This document shows, piece after piece, positions 17,654 to 26,509 of a stretch of 37,443 bases of DNA. The translations under genes were made by a program, and so were the position numbers. Numbering within the stretch: the stretch's first letter is position 1; every line of letters begins with the position of its first letter. The notes beneath the pieces were generated by a model, which worked only from the letters and a program-made list of their open reading frames with translations, searched no databases and was not told the origin of the DNA. Source of the stretch: Bacillota bacterium (GTDB lineage Bacteria > Bacillota_C > Negativicutes > JAEYSJ01); contig JAEYSJ010000233.1 in assembly GCA_023434855.1 (NCBI GenBank), forward strand, positions 1 to 37,443, read 5' to 3'.

Positions 17654-17710
17654 ATTCCGTAATAGCTAGAAGCACAAAAGAAACAAGCAACACAAGGACA
17701 GGCCATGAGA

Positions 17711-17739
17711 TGAAAACCACCCTATAAGGGTGGTTTTCA
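17711..17739. terminator. Shared terminator between the two convergent kinase genes
   Basis: A 13-bp perfect stem (17711-17723 with 17727-17739, core gaaaaccaccc) with a 3-nt loop lies between the two facing 3' ends. The arms begin or end in A4/T4, so it may work in both directions, though the T runs are short. Confidence 0.75.
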
Positions 17740-17858
17740 CTATTCTTTAGGAATTTTCGTCATTATTATCAGATACCATCTTAATTTACAAATTTGGTTA
17801 GTTTCCCCCGTTCGCTGGTAAACGATAATTATTGGGGCAATATATCCGGTAACTAGAA

Positions 17859-19901
17859 TTACGCAGTTTCTATGTGTTTCTTTGGGATTGTCAAACTCAT
17901 CCTTGTTCCGGAGCCTTCAGCCGATTCGCACCAAACCTTACCGCCCAGCATTCTGACAAGCGTTCTTATATAGGCTAATCCTAAGCCTTCTCCAGGCTGG
18001 TCTTGCTTACCGGAGCGGCGGAAGGGGTCAAAAATCTTTTCAAGGTCCATGGCCGGGATACCCCTTCCATTATCTTCGATGCTCAGGACATATTCATATT
18101 CATTTTCGGTACAGTTTATCGCAATTTTTCCTTGTCGGTTTGGGTTCAGATATTTTATGGCGTTATCAATTAAATTGCCAATAATCTGTTCCATAGATAG
18201 ATAGTCGGTTTGGACTGTTGGCAACGTACCAATTGCTATCTGGATATTTTTTGTCCTAACCTGATGTTGGTGAGATCTTAAAACTTCGTCGACAAGTATA
18301 TTCAGGTCGACTTCCTGGTACTTCATTTCACGCCGGCCCATCCGGGATAAGAGGAGCAAGGCATCGACCATCCTGCTTAGCCTGTCAACAGCCGAACCAA
18401 TGAATTGTTGCGCATCAGAAACCTCCTTGTTAAGAAGTTCACCGACTTTCGCCTGAACTTCTTGCGGGAGGCACGATTCAGACTCATGCACTATTTGCTG
18501 TAATTCAGACAGGGAATGATGTAGTTCTGCGCTAAACCCTTTCAGGTTTACCATTGGCGAACGGAAATCGTGGGCAATAGTGTTGATAAAAGCCTGCAGT
18601 TCTGTGTTGGTTGCCGCTATTTCATCGGCATAACGTTTAAGTTGCTGTTCACGGACAAGGAGTTCATCACGGCTATTTCGCAATGCTTCCTGCGCCGCCT
18701 GACGCTCACTGATTTCTTCTTCCAGTATTGCATTAATCTCCATTAACTGGTTGCGTTGTTTTATCAACTCAGCTTCCATCTGTTCGCGTTCAGCTATATT
18801 GTTAATCAATGTTATGTTGGTCTCGGACAGCTTCTCTTCCCGTTGCTGCAATTCTTCATGCTGGGCCAGCAATTCTTCATGCTGGGTCATTACCTGCTCT
18901 GTCCGCTCCTGAACTTTTCGTTCCAAGTGCGCAGTTATCGTTCGCTGTTTTTCAATCCTGGCAATCAATAACCCAAAAAAGCCCAGCATAAACAAGCTAA
19001 ATAATGAGGTCCCGAGAAAATAGCCTGTCTTGCGCTGTTCAAATTCAGCCAGGGCTACCTTTGTTGTTTTCCCGATGGCAAAAACCAAAGGATAATCAGG
19101 CATTACCCGATAACTGACAATACGGTGAATTCCATCCAGGACATCATTAGTGATGTATGTCCCGGCCGGGCGGATTTGAACATTTTTCCACAGTGGGCTG
19201 CCTGTGACGTTCTGACCTACTTCCAAATTGTCCCCGGATTGACGCGCCCGCACAATCCAGTCCAGGCCGACCAGGGCGATTAGTTGGTCTTGCCCGAGAT
19301 TCATTTTTTTGTAGAAATCAAGAAAGTAGCTTGTTTTTAATCCGATATAGACAATGCCGGCAAAGGTTCCGTCTGGCTTGGTTATCCGGCGGGTGAGCGG
19401 AATAACCGTTTGTCCTGCCTGCTGAATTTGAACAGGTTTGCCGATGTATAATCCCCCGCTGGAATTATCACGGGGGACCTGGAAATATTCCTGGTCGGCG
19501 ATGTTAATTTCAAGGGCGTTTTTATTTGAACTGAAAACACGATCTCCCTTGTCGTTATATATGGCTATTTGATTGCGGGTAGGATCATTGCCTGTATTCA
19601 TTATATATGTGGCAACAAATGGACTGGAGGCGCCTTCTTGTTCATAGGCCCGTTTTAGGTTAACCAGGTCCTTATCTGCGTCAGCCATGATTCTGCGCAC
19701 ATACTCATCAAAAGCTATCGCGAGATTCATTGTTTCGAGTGAAGTTTTTTCAATTGTGTTGTTATATTCATGGTCGATTTCATAGCTGACCAACACCCAG
19801 AGACTGATGATCATTAATACTCCCAGCAGGGCAATAACCCATGAGAAGCCAGATAGCCGCCCTCTTGTTATTATTTGAGCCGGATCCGGTATACTGGACA
19901 T
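17859..19901 (-). CDS. Membrane sensor histidine kinase with extracellular Cache domain
   Basis: A 680-residue kinase. TM1 (residues about 20-39) and TM2 (about 293-314) bracket an extracytoplasmic double-Cache-type sensor domain containing GTFAGIVYIGLKTSYFLDFY. A long coiled coil (about 318-435) leads to HisKA with His444 in NTIAHDFRSP, then an ATPase domain with NLIDNAIKYL, EDNGRGIP and GEGLGLAY. Cache domains usually bind small ligands outside the cell. The coiled coil includes a duplicated heptad (HEELLAQHEEL) encoded by a 21-nt tandem repeat. The ATG follows an aaggagga site. It faces the PAS kinase and diverges from the PBP2 gene; no response regulator is adjacent, so its partner is elsewhere. 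Confidence 0.93.
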   Translation of the reverse strand: MSSIPDPAQIITRGRLSGFSWVIALLGVLMIISLWVLVSYEIDHEYNNTIEKTSLETMNLAIAFDEYVRRIMADADKDLVNLKRAYEQEGASSPFVATYIMNTGNDPTRNQIAIYNDKGDRVFSSNKNALEINIADQEYFQVPRDNSSGGLYIGKPVQIQQAGQTVIPLTRRITKPDGTFAGIVYIGLKTSYFLDFYKKMNLGQDQLIALVGLDWIVRARQSGDNLEVGQNVTGSPLWKNVQIRPAGTYITNDVLDGIHRIVSYRVMPDYPLVFAIGKTTKVALAEFEQRKTGYFLGTSLFSLFMLGFFGLLIARIEKQRTITAHLERKVQERTEQVMTQHEELLAQHEELQQREEKLSETNITLINNIAEREQMEAELIKQRNQLMEINAILEEEISERQAAQEALRNSRDELLVREQQLKRYADEIAATNTELQAFINTIAHDFRSPMVNLKGFSAELHHSLSELQQIVHESESCLPQEVQAKVGELLNKEVSDAQQFIGSAVDRLSRMVDALLLLSRMGRREMKYQEVDLNILVDEVLRSHQHQVRTKNIQIAIGTLPTVQTDYLSMEQIIGNLIDNAIKYLNPNRQGKIAINCTENEYEYVLSIEDNGRGIPAMDLEKIFDPFRRSGKQDQPGEGLGLAYIRTLVRMLGGKVWCESAEGSGTRMSLTIPKKHIETA

Positions 19902-20213
19902 TGAAATGAGTCCTCCTTGTGCCGCTATTCAAAAGAAAACGCAGGTGGATGATAGTAGTGATAACTTTTTATTCCATTAATCGGCTAATAATCCTTCTTT
20001 CCTTTTTTGGAAAAAAGGAAAGCTTAATGTGGAAATATTCCTAGGAATAAGTTACATTATAAAATCGCCGCAAGTTATGTTATAATTTATCATGTAAATA
20101 TGAATAATTTTTATTTATAAATATTTAGTATTATTTCGGAGTAAAAGCGCAATGCAGATTTGGCTTTTTTCTGAATAACAAGTTTAGATATATAAGAAGG
20201 GAGGAGATCTTAT
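19902..20213. promoter_or_regulatory. Divergent kinase / PBP2 intergenic region with extended -10 promoter
   Basis: These 312 nt separate the divergent genes. A clear extended -10 element tgtTATAAT lies at 20078-20086 on the + strand, with no good -35, and would start a PBP2 transcript with a leader of about 120 nt. The rest is AT-rich, with the inverted repeat ttccttttttggaaaaaaggaa near 20000. No ORF was seen. Confidence 0.5.
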
Positions 20214-22094
20214 ATGCTACCGAATTCAGTAAATTTTAAGCTTAATAATAAGCTTAATAAATTATTTTTTATTATAATATTGGTATTTGCCATTCTTATT
20301 TGCCGACTAGCTTATTTGCAAATAGCCCACGGAGCGTATTTCAAGCTTAAATCCGATAACAACCGGATTAGGACTATGCCGCTTACGGCTCCCCGCGGTC
20401 TTTTTTATGATCGCAATGGTGTGCCGCTTGTGAGTAACCGGCCTGGCTTTACCGTTTCGTTGATTCCCATTGCCGGTCCTATATCGGACGATGTTATTAT
20501 TCGTCTAGGTGGCATGTTGGATATGAATCCCGAAGAAATACGGAAAAAAATCGAGAAACAGGATAACCCGCTTGAGCCGATACGGATAAAAAACAATGTT
20601 ACGCAAGATATTGTTTCAAAGATTGAGGAGCATCATAACGATTTACCTGGAGTTGTTCTCGAAATTCAGTCAATCAGAAACTATATCTATAATGATTTGG
20701 GCGCTCATATCTTTGGCTATGTTGGTGAAATTAGTGAAAATGAACTGGAGAAAAAGCAGGCAAAAGGTTATAAGGCTGGTGATATTATTGGAAAATTTGG
20801 CCTCGAAGGAGTGTGGGATAAGGAAATCCGTGGTATTGACGGCGGCACACAAGAAGAAGTTGATGTAGCCGGTCGGCCGGTGCGGATGTTAGGAAAAAAG
20901 GAACCGGTCTTAGGTAACAGTCTGGTATTAACTATTGATGCCAACATTCAAAAGGTCGCAGAAAAAGCGATGGATAATCAGCTTAATTATCTTCAGAAAA
21001 AAATGGGCAAAGCCAATGCTAAAGCTGCTGCTGCTGTTGTGATGAATCCACAAACAGGTGAAATTCTCGCAATGGTAAGTCGTCCGACGTTTGATCCCAA
21101 TTTATTTAACGGGGGTATTTCGGCCAAAAACTGGAAGACAATTAATGATAATCCTTTTAATCCAATGGAAAATCGGGCTATCGCCGGTGAATATCCGCCA
21201 GGCTCGACCTTCAAGATTATCACTAGTACTGCAGCACTCGAACTGGGGAAGGTAACCCCGGAAGAAAAAATCTTTGATGGCGGGTATTATATGTCTAAAA
21301 GCAATGCTTTGGGTGAGGCCCTGGGCTGGCTTGATTTTAAAACCGCCTTGGCCAAGTCTGATAACGTGTATTTTTACCAAATGGGTGAACGTATAGGGAT
21401 AGACAATCTGGAAAAATATGCTCGAATGTACGGACTTGGGGATGCTACTGGTATAAATCTTCCGGGTGAGGCGACAGGCCTGGTTGCCAGCCGGGAATAT
21501 AAAGAAAAAGTATATCACGAAGATTGGTATTTATCAGAAACTTTAGATGCTGCTATCGGTCAAGGATTTCAGTTAGTTACACCATTGCAAGCAGCTACGG
21601 TAATGAGCGAAGTAGCGAATGGCGGCCATCGATACCGTCCTTATCTAGTGAGTAAAATTGAATCCCCGGACGGTAATACCGTCAAAACATTTGAACCGGA
21701 AGAAATGGGCAGTGTTCAAATTTCTGACCGTAACCTTAATCTTATACGTGATGGCTTGCATGATGTGGCCCTGCCAGGTGGTACTGCTGCATATGTTTTT
21801 GATGGATTTCCCATTTCCATTGCCGGTAAGACTGGCACAGCCGAAAATCCGCATGGTGATGATCATGGCTGGTTCGTTGCTTATGCCCCGTTTGATAACC
21901 CGACAGTTGCTGTAGCAGTCATTGTTGAGCAAGGTGGTTTTGGGGCCGACTCGGCAGCTCCTATTGCCAGAAAGATATTGGAGGCGGCTTTTAATATACA
22001 ACCGAAAAAAGATGCTGCCGATGAGTTAGCGCAGGAAGAGACTGCCAAAAGCAGCTCTGAACAGGAACGAAGCAGTATTGCAAAGTTAAAATGA
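20214..22094 (+). CDS. mrdA: Penicillin-binding protein 2 (class B transpeptidase)
   Basis: This 626-residue protein cross-links peptidoglycan in the elongasome. It has a single N-terminal TM helix (residues about 17-36), a PBP dimerisation domain (about 55-225, with APRGLFYDRNGVPL) and a transpeptidase domain. All three active-site motifs are present: STFK with Ser331, SDN at 382-384 and KTG at 539-541. The order and the LDAAIGQGFQLVTPLQ segment match the MrdA type rather than the FtsI type; there is no PASTA domain as in SpoVD. The C-terminus is a charged, probably disordered tail. The aagggaggag site sits 7 nt before the ATG. No rodA, mreB or mreC is near. Confidence 0.92.
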   Translation: MLPNSVNFKLNNKLNKLFFIIILVFAILICRLAYLQIAHGAYFKLKSDNNRIRTMPLTAPRGLFYDRNGVPLVSNRPGFTVSLIPIAGPISDDVIIRLGGMLDMNPEEIRKKIEKQDNPLEPIRIKNNVTQDIVSKIEEHHNDLPGVVLEIQSIRNYIYNDLGAHIFGYVGEISENELEKKQAKGYKAGDIIGKFGLEGVWDKEIRGIDGGTQEEVDVAGRPVRMLGKKEPVLGNSLVLTIDANIQKVAEKAMDNQLNYLQKKMGKANAKAAAAVVMNPQTGEILAMVSRPTFDPNLFNGGISAKNWKTINDNPFNPMENRAIAGEYPPGSTFKIITSTAALELGKVTPEEKIFDGGYYMSKSNALGEALGWLDFKTALAKSDNVYFYQMGERIGIDNLEKYARMYGLGDATGINLPGEATGLVASREYKEKVYHEDWYLSETLDAAIGQGFQLVTPLQAATVMSEVANGGHRYRPYLVSKIESPDGNTVKTFEPEEMGSVQISDRNLNLIRDGLHDVALPGGTAAYVFDGFPISIAGKTGTAENPHGDDHGWFVAYAPFDNPTVAVAVIVEQGGFGADSAAPIARKILEAAFNIQPKKDAADELAQEETAKSSSEQERSSIAKLK

Positions 22095-22178
22095 GCTAAG
22101 ACGAAAAATAGAAAAATTGACTATAGGTGTCCCCGAAACAAGCTACTCCCTGAACGAAGTAGCAGGGTCTCGCAGCAA

Positions 22179-22217
22179 AATGACCTGTTATCATAATAGA
22201 TAACAGGTCATTGTTTT
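22179..22217 (+). terminator. Rho-independent terminator of the PBP2 gene
   Basis: A perfect 14-bp stem (22179-22192 with 22199-22212, core aatgacctgttatc) with a 6-nt loop is followed by gtttta. It also precedes the stop of the convergent ferritin-like gene and may serve both. Confidence 0.85.
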
Positions 22218-22226
22218 ATGTTATAC

Positions 22227-22739
22227 CTAGTCGAGAGAATTATATTTATCTATATCATATTTTAAGAGTAGTTGGGTCAAATGTTCAAGATGGCCCTTTT
22301 CTTCAGTTGTTATCGAATAAAATACATGCCGGATATCATTGCAAGAAATATCGGCGAAATCTTGCTCGTAGAGAATGACGGCTTCCAGTTCGCCCTTTAT
22401 GTCTTGTCGCAAATTATTGAGGATGATCTGTTTGTCAAAGTTGGGTTTGTATGCCTGCATGGGGCCTTTGGACCCATATTTTATTTCTTTGTGTTCCTGA
22501 TATTTCTCGTATTGATCAGGGTCGTATTTTCGCAGTAACATAAGCAACATTCCATAGTGTTTTTTTTCGTCTCTCATGATATTTCTCCACGCGGCATTGA
22601 GTTCTTCCATATTTGAATTGGCAATATGTTCGGCATAACCATTGATGGCTATAATCTCAGCAATCATTGCTTCCCGGATTTTGTTGGTGAAACAATAGGG
22701 TATTCCTTGGGGTTGACCGTTTCTGGTCGTATAACTCAT
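22227..22739 (-). CDS. Ferritin-like (rubrerythrin-type) di-iron protein
   Basis: A 170-residue all-helical protein with two half-ferritin repeats. The first has Glu28 in MIAEIIAINGYAEH and DEKKHYG (Glu58, His61); the second has ELEAVILYEQDF (Glu119/Glu125) and TEEKGHLEHL (Glu147, His150). This E...ExxH twice pattern is that of a carboxylate-bridged di-iron site. There is no rubredoxin domain, so it is not a classical rubrerythrin. Its role may be in peroxide or iron handling, possibly in the spore, given the neighbours. The ATG follows an aaaggggg site. The tail region YKPNFDKQIIL links the two halves. Confidence 0.82.
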   Translation of the reverse strand: MSYTTRNGQPQGIPYCFTNKIREAMIAEIIAINGYAEHIANSNMEELNAAWRNIMRDEKKHYGMLLMLLRKYDPDQYEKYQEHKEIKYGSKGPMQAYKPNFDKQIILNNLRQDIKGELEAVILYEQDFADISCNDIRHVFYSITTEEKGHLEHLTQLLLKYDIDKYNSLD

Positions 22740-22871
22740 GAACTCGCCCCCTTTCGTACATTGCGATATAAGCTCAAAGATTTAGTTTCTATTTTATGTT
22801 ATTCTTTGCTACTCTATTGTGTGCCGTATGAATTTGCAGAGTGGGTTGGCCACTTCGCGCTGGTACAGATT

Positions 22872-22929
22872 CAAAAGACAAAAATAAGCCGGCTGGGGTG
22901 GTTTCAAAAATCACCTTGACCGGCTTATT
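22872..22929 (-). terminator. Terminator of the yra-like operon
   Basis: Read on the - strand, a two-part hairpin (22929-22920 with 22892-22883, arm aataagccgg, inner stem ggtg/cacc) is followed by ttatttttgtctttt. It lies 78 nt after the last operon gene. The 144 nt from here to the ferritin-like gene hold nothing recognisable. Confidence 0.85.
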
Positions 22930-23006
22930 GATATTCTTAGAAAAAAATCAAACATATGAAGATGAGAAACTCAGTAGCTTGGTGGTCAGGTCAGCAATGC
23001 ATCTGT

Positions 23007-23297
23007 CTAATGGCTGGTGTTATGTGTCCATTGCTGTAGATCTTCGCCTACTTGTTGCTGCGGAGCGAGGAAGGGTTTATACCAGTCTTTTGTCGACACA
23101 AGGTCTGCCAACTGGTGGTGCTGTTGCACTGAAGTCATTAATTGATTTGTTAAAAGCTGTCTAAGCTGGGGATGGGCGGTTTCGGTTACTGCTTTAGCAA
23201 GCGAAAAAACAGCGAATTTGGAGTCCTTAAGCATGTCGGAGCCGATTGTGCTGTCATTTAGCGTACTGTTACCCATTAGCATGTCGAGAATTCCCAT
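23007..23297 (-). CDS. CotF-family spore coat protein (YraD-like)
   Basis: A 96-residue helical protein of the CotF family: LNDSTIGSDMLKDSKFAVFSLAKAVTETAHPQLRQLLTNQL is the usual core, followed by a conserved W-x-x-P segment (DWYKPF). It is the last gene of an operon with the plan partner-CotF-ADH-partner-CotF. Its size and place match YraD of B. subtilis (about 99 residues). The ATG at 23297 has gaggagt 6 nt upstream; an earlier in-frame start at 23321 would overlap the previous gene. It is presumably produced in the mother cell during sporulation (inferred from family). Confidence 0.85.
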   Translation of the reverse strand: MGILDMLMGNSTLNDSTIGSDMLKDSKFAVFSLAKAVTETAHPQLRQLLTNQLMTSVQQHHQLADLVSTKDWYKPFLAPQQQVGEDLQQWTHNTSH

Positions 23298-23311
23298 GGT
23301 AACACTCCTCG

Positions 23312-23524
23312 TTATTGACATTGTAGTAAGCTGTTGTAGAAATCTTGATATTGACGTAAAGCGTTCTGTTTGGCCGTTAAGCAGGTTTGCATAAACGCCT
23401 TCATATCCTTGTCTTGTACCATTGCCAAGCCTGCCTGAATTTTAGTAGCAGCCGTAATTTCACCGCGAATGATCTCATGCAGTTCCAGTGCTTCGTGCGG
23501 AGCTAGCTGTGTTGTCTGATTCAT
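23312..23524 (-). CDS. Small YraE-like spore coat-associated protein
   Basis: A 70-residue protein that resembles the N-terminal helix pair of CotF relatives: QLAPHEALELHEIIRGEITAATKIQ. It is similar to the protein encoded at 25096-25401 (shared pattern QLA.HE..E.HE....K....Q), so the two are paralogues. The ATG at 23524 was preferred to an in-frame GTG at 23533 because the aggatg site lies 10 nt from the ATG and only 1 nt from the GTG. It is 14 nt before the YraD-like gene, so the two are translated together. Confidence 0.78.
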   Translation of the reverse strand: MNQTTQLAPHEALELHEIIRGEITAATKIQAGLAMVQDKDMKAFMQTCLTAKQNALRQYQDFYNSLLQCQ

Positions 23525-23570
23525 AATTATCACATCCTAGAGTTTAGTGTCTGTGGTCCAAACTGACCAG

Positions 23571-24716
23571 TTAGTGTAACTGTGGTTTAAGGACTACCTT
23601 GATGCAATCATCCGTTTTTGTATCGAATATTCTATAGCCATGTTCCGCTTTGTCAAGCGGCAGGGTATGGGTAACCACGTCACCCGGATCAACCTGCCCT
23701 GTAGCAACTAAGCTGTACAGGTAAGGCATATAAGGGATGACTGGTGCTTGGCCGGTCTTAAGGGTAATGTTACGACTGAAGATGTCGCCGAGGGGAAAGG
23801 CGTTATATCTCGCGCCATAGACACCGGTTACTTGGATAGTGCCCCCTTTGCGGACAGCCTGGGTAGCAATGACAAGTGACCCCATAGCTCCACCCTGCAG
23901 CTTAAGGCCTGAGGTGAGGTATTCCAGCGGAGTCATCTTGCCGTCCATGCCTACACAGTCCAGGACGATATCAGCACCGCCATGGGTGAGATCCCGCAAA
24001 TATTCGCCGGTATTTTCATGTTGCTCAAAGTTTACTGCCTCAACGTTATTCGTCCGCTTGGCGTGCTCCAGGCGATAGTCAATGTAATCAACCGCAATAA
24101 CCCGCTTTGCTCCCTTGAGCCAGGCAAATTTTTGGGCGAGTAGTCCTATCGGTCCGCAGCCTAGTACGATAACCGTATCCCCGTTTTTAATTCCGGCATT
24201 GTCTGCTGTCCAGTAGGCGGTCGACATGGCGTCGGCGATTAATACCAATTTCTCATCAGGCACTTCCGCGTCATCCGGAATACGGAAGGGAGTAAAATTG
24301 CCATAGGGTACCCGCATATATTCGGCCTGGCCGCCTGCATAACCGCCAAAGGTTTCCGAGTAGCCGAAATAAGCGCCGCTTTCCCCGTGGGGGTTGGAGT
24401 TGTCACACTGGCTTGTCAAACCGCTCTTGCAATAGGGGCATATGCCGCAACTGACATTGAAAGGGATTATGACGCGGTCTCCCTTTTTCACTTTGGTCAC
24501 ATCAGATCCGGTTTCCTCTACCACGCCGAGCGGCTCGTGGCCGATTACATAACCCTGAGGCAAGTTAGGAACCATATTGTGGATGAGATGCAAGTCTGAT
24601 CCACAGATTGCACTGGCTGTGATCCGGACAATAATGTCGTCAGGCTTTTCAATTTTTGGATCGGGGACCTGTACGACCTTTACGTCTTTCATACCCTGGT
24701 ACGTTACAGCTTGCAT
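23571..24716 (-). CDS. Zinc-dependent alcohol/formaldehyde dehydrogenase (AdhB-like)
   Basis: A 381-residue medium-chain dehydrogenase that oxidises an alcohol or S-adduct with NAD(P). The catalytic zinc ligands are in ICGSDLH and GHEPLGVVEE. The structural zinc loop CGICPYCKSGLTSQC carries four Cys. The Rossmann motif is VIVLGCGPIGLLAQ, followed by an acidic residue (AVD) that points to NAD use. Its length and sequence fit the glutathione-independent formaldehyde dehydrogenase/AdhB subgroup. The start overlaps the stop of the upstream CotF gene by one nucleotide and has an aaggaggag site. It sits between two CotF-type pairs as in B. subtilis yra-adhB. Confidence 0.9.
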   Translation of the reverse strand: MQAVTYQGMKDVKVVQVPDPKIEKPDDIIVRITASAICGSDLHLIHNMVPNLPQGYVIGHEPLGVVEETGSDVTKVKKGDRVIIPFNVSCGICPYCKSGLTSQCDNSNPHGESGAYFGYSETFGGYAGGQAEYMRVPYGNFTPFRIPDDAEVPDEKLVLIADAMSTAYWTADNAGIKNGDTVIVLGCGPIGLLAQKFAWLKGAKRVIAVDYIDYRLEHAKRTNNVEAVNFEQHENTGEYLRDLTHGGADIVLDCVGMDGKMTPLEYLTSGLKLQGGAMGSLVIATQAVRKGGTIQVTGVYGARYNAFPLGDIFSRNITLKTGQAPVIPYMPYLYSLVATGQVDPGDVVTHTLPLDKAEHGYRIFDTKTDDCIKVVLKPQLH

Positions 24717-25099
24717 TATGATAACTCCTCCTTGCTGCTATTCAATTGTGTGGGAAACATACCTTGCTTACTGGTGTCGCCAGGAAAAAGATCCAAGCCT
24801 GCGATCATGAGCGCCGCCTCGGCGGATTTAACGTCCACATGTGCCTGATGGCTTAAATCATGGGGGTGAAACCATCCTTTTGCCATCAGTAAGTCGGCTG
24901 TCTCACCGTAAAGGGCAACGGCGTTTTGAAGCTGGTTTAATAATGTTGTCCTTACCTGAGCACTGCTGGCTTCGGTCAAGGCTAAAGCATAGTTTTGGAC
25001 CCCCATTTTGGCTGATAGTAAAAAACTCAAAGCAATGGTGGAGTCCGCAATTTCAGGCATTCCGACTGCGTTTGCCACATCCAAATAGTCATTTTTCAT
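24716..25099 (-). CDS. CotF-family spore coat protein (YraF-like)
   Basis: A 127-residue CotF protein: EIADSTIALSFLLSAKMGVQNYALALTEASSAQVRTTLLNQL is the core, followed by KGWFHPHD. It is a paralogue of the YraD-like protein 1.4 kb downstream and carries a longer C-terminal tail. It overlaps the previous gene by 4 nt (ATGA) and the ADH gene by 1 nt, so the three are translationally coupled. Size and place match YraF of B. subtilis. Confidence 0.85.
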   Translation of the reverse strand: MKNDYLDVANAVGMPEIADSTIALSFLLSAKMGVQNYALALTEASSAQVRTTLLNQLQNAVALYGETADLLMAKGWFHPHDLSHQAHVDVKSAEAALMIAGLDLFPGDTSKQGMFPTQLNSSKEELS

Positions 25100-25401
25100 C
25101 TTGTCACATCCTGCTGCCGTAGTTGGGGTGCTGCTTGATACAGGCCTTGTAATTCGCGGATTGCGATCCCGGACTGTTGTACATCCTTTTCCAACAAAGT
25201 TTTGAGGTTCTGATCAAAAACCAAGCCTGACATTAATTTCGACTGGAGTATGCAGACTGTTTTGAAGTTTAACAATTCGTGAATCTCCATTGTCTCATGA
25301 AAAGCTAGCTGTGAGCGTGGAATTCCTGCTTGTTGGCATATTTCGGATTGCATAAGGCCTTGCTGTGTTGCGGTTTTTTCCGATATACCCTGAAGTGCCA
25401 T
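25096..25401 (-). CDS. YraG-like spore coat-associated protein
   Basis: A 101-residue helical protein, first gene of the operon. Its C-terminal 60 residues (QLAFHETMEIHELLNFKTV and onward) align with the 70-residue YraE-like protein; the N-terminal 30 residues are extra. An ATG at 25401 follows a gtaggaggcgag site. It overlaps the next gene by 4 nt. The gene matches YraG of B. subtilis in position. Function is unknown; coat association is inferred from the CotF neighbours. Confidence 0.78.
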   Translation of the reverse strand: MALQGISEKTATQQGLMQSEICQQAGIPRSQLAFHETMEIHELLNFKTVCILQSKLMSGLVFDQNLKTLLEKDVQQSGIAIRELQGLYQAAPQLRQQDVTR

Positions 25402-25540
25402 GTAACTCGCCTCCTACAAATCTTCAACTTATTTTGCCCTGCCAATCCGGCAATATGCAGAGCATGCATTATATAAGGGATTTCAACAAAGAATAGATTT
25501 ATTGGATCATTTCTAAAATATCCCTAAGGAGAGAAAAGTA

Positions 25541-26359
25541 ATGGCAAACAAAATAGTTGAATTGCTGTCAGCGATTACTGCATCCACTCACGAAGTTTCG
25601 TCAGATATTCTAGTTCTTCAGTTTACTATTGTCAACGCATGCATTGTTGGTAGTGAGAGGCAATGGGTGCTTGTAGATACCGGATTAGAGAACTCCTATG
25701 ACTTTATTCTAGAATGTGTTGAAAAACGATTCGGCAAAGGCTGCCACCCGCAGGCCATTATCCTCACTCATGGACATTTCGATCATGTCGGTTCGGTGCT
25801 TAAACTAGCAAATTTCTGGGCTGTTCCTGTATATATTCACTATAGGGAACTGCCATACGTAACGGGGCAGAAAGACTATCCGCTGGCGGATTCGACTGTA
25901 GACGAGGGTTTGGTTGCCAAGATGTCACCTGCCTTTCCGCATACCAGCATTGATTTGGGATATCGGGTTGTAGCACTTCCCTCTGATGGCAGTGTTCCTG
26001 GTATGCCCGGCTGGAAATGGCTACACACACCCGGTCATACAGAAGGTCATATTTCGTTATTTCGCGAACAAGACCGCATATTATTAGCAGGCGATGCATT
26101 TTCGACAATAAAGCAGGAATCACTAATGTCAGTTATTACACAAGATGAGCAAATTAGCGGCCCGCCCAAATACCTTACAGTAGATTGGAAAGCTGCGGAA
26201 CAATCGGTAAAACAATTAGCAGACCTTAGACCCTCAATCGCGATTCCGAGTCACGGACAGCCAATGAAAGGTGATGAGTTAGCACGTCACTTAAGCTTAT
26301 TAGTAAGCAGATTTGACGAAATTGCCGTACCGGAGCAAGGTCGTTTTGTCGGTGAGTAG
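25541..26359 (+). CDS. Metallo-beta-lactamase-fold hydrolase
   Basis: A 272-residue MBL-superfamily protein with the HxHxDH metal motif at 77-82 (THGHFDHVG), the third ligand in HTPGHTEGHISLF, and the bridging Asp in LLAGDAF. A late His lies in SHGQP. The sequence is closest to the general glyoxalase II-like hydrolases (COG0491), whose substrates vary, so no specific reaction can be given. The ATG has aaggagag 8 nt upstream. It diverges from the yra-like operon with 139 nt between. Confidence 0.9.
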   Translation: MANKIVELLSAITASTHEVSSDILVLQFTIVNACIVGSERQWVLVDTGLENSYDFILECVEKRFGKGCHPQAIILTHGHFDHVGSVLKLANFWAVPVYIHYRELPYVTGQKDYPLADSTVDEGLVAKMSPAFPHTSIDLGYRVVALPSDGSVPGMPGWKWLHTPGHTEGHISLFREQDRILLAGDAFSTIKQESLMSVITQDEQISGPPKYLTVDWKAAEQSVKQLADLRPSIAIPSHGQPMKGDELARHLSLLVSRFDEIAVPEQGRFVGE

Positions 26360-26389
26360 TAACTCAAATCAGTAGAACGGAAATAGAAC

Positions 26390-26417
26390 ATAGACCGTCA
26401 GCTATAAGACGGTCTAT
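26390..26417. terminator. Hairpin terminator after the MBL gene
   Basis: A perfect 10-bp stem (26390-26399 with 26408-26417, core atagaccgtc) with an 8-nt loop lies between convergent genes. The + side continues atttatt, a weak T tract. Confidence 0.65.
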
Positions 26418-26509
26418 ATTTATTAAAAATCGCTATTTTATTATAGTCCTTTTTCTATAAGAAGCTTCTAAATATCGTGCGAACTTTTCTCATAGCTTTC
26501 TATTGATAA

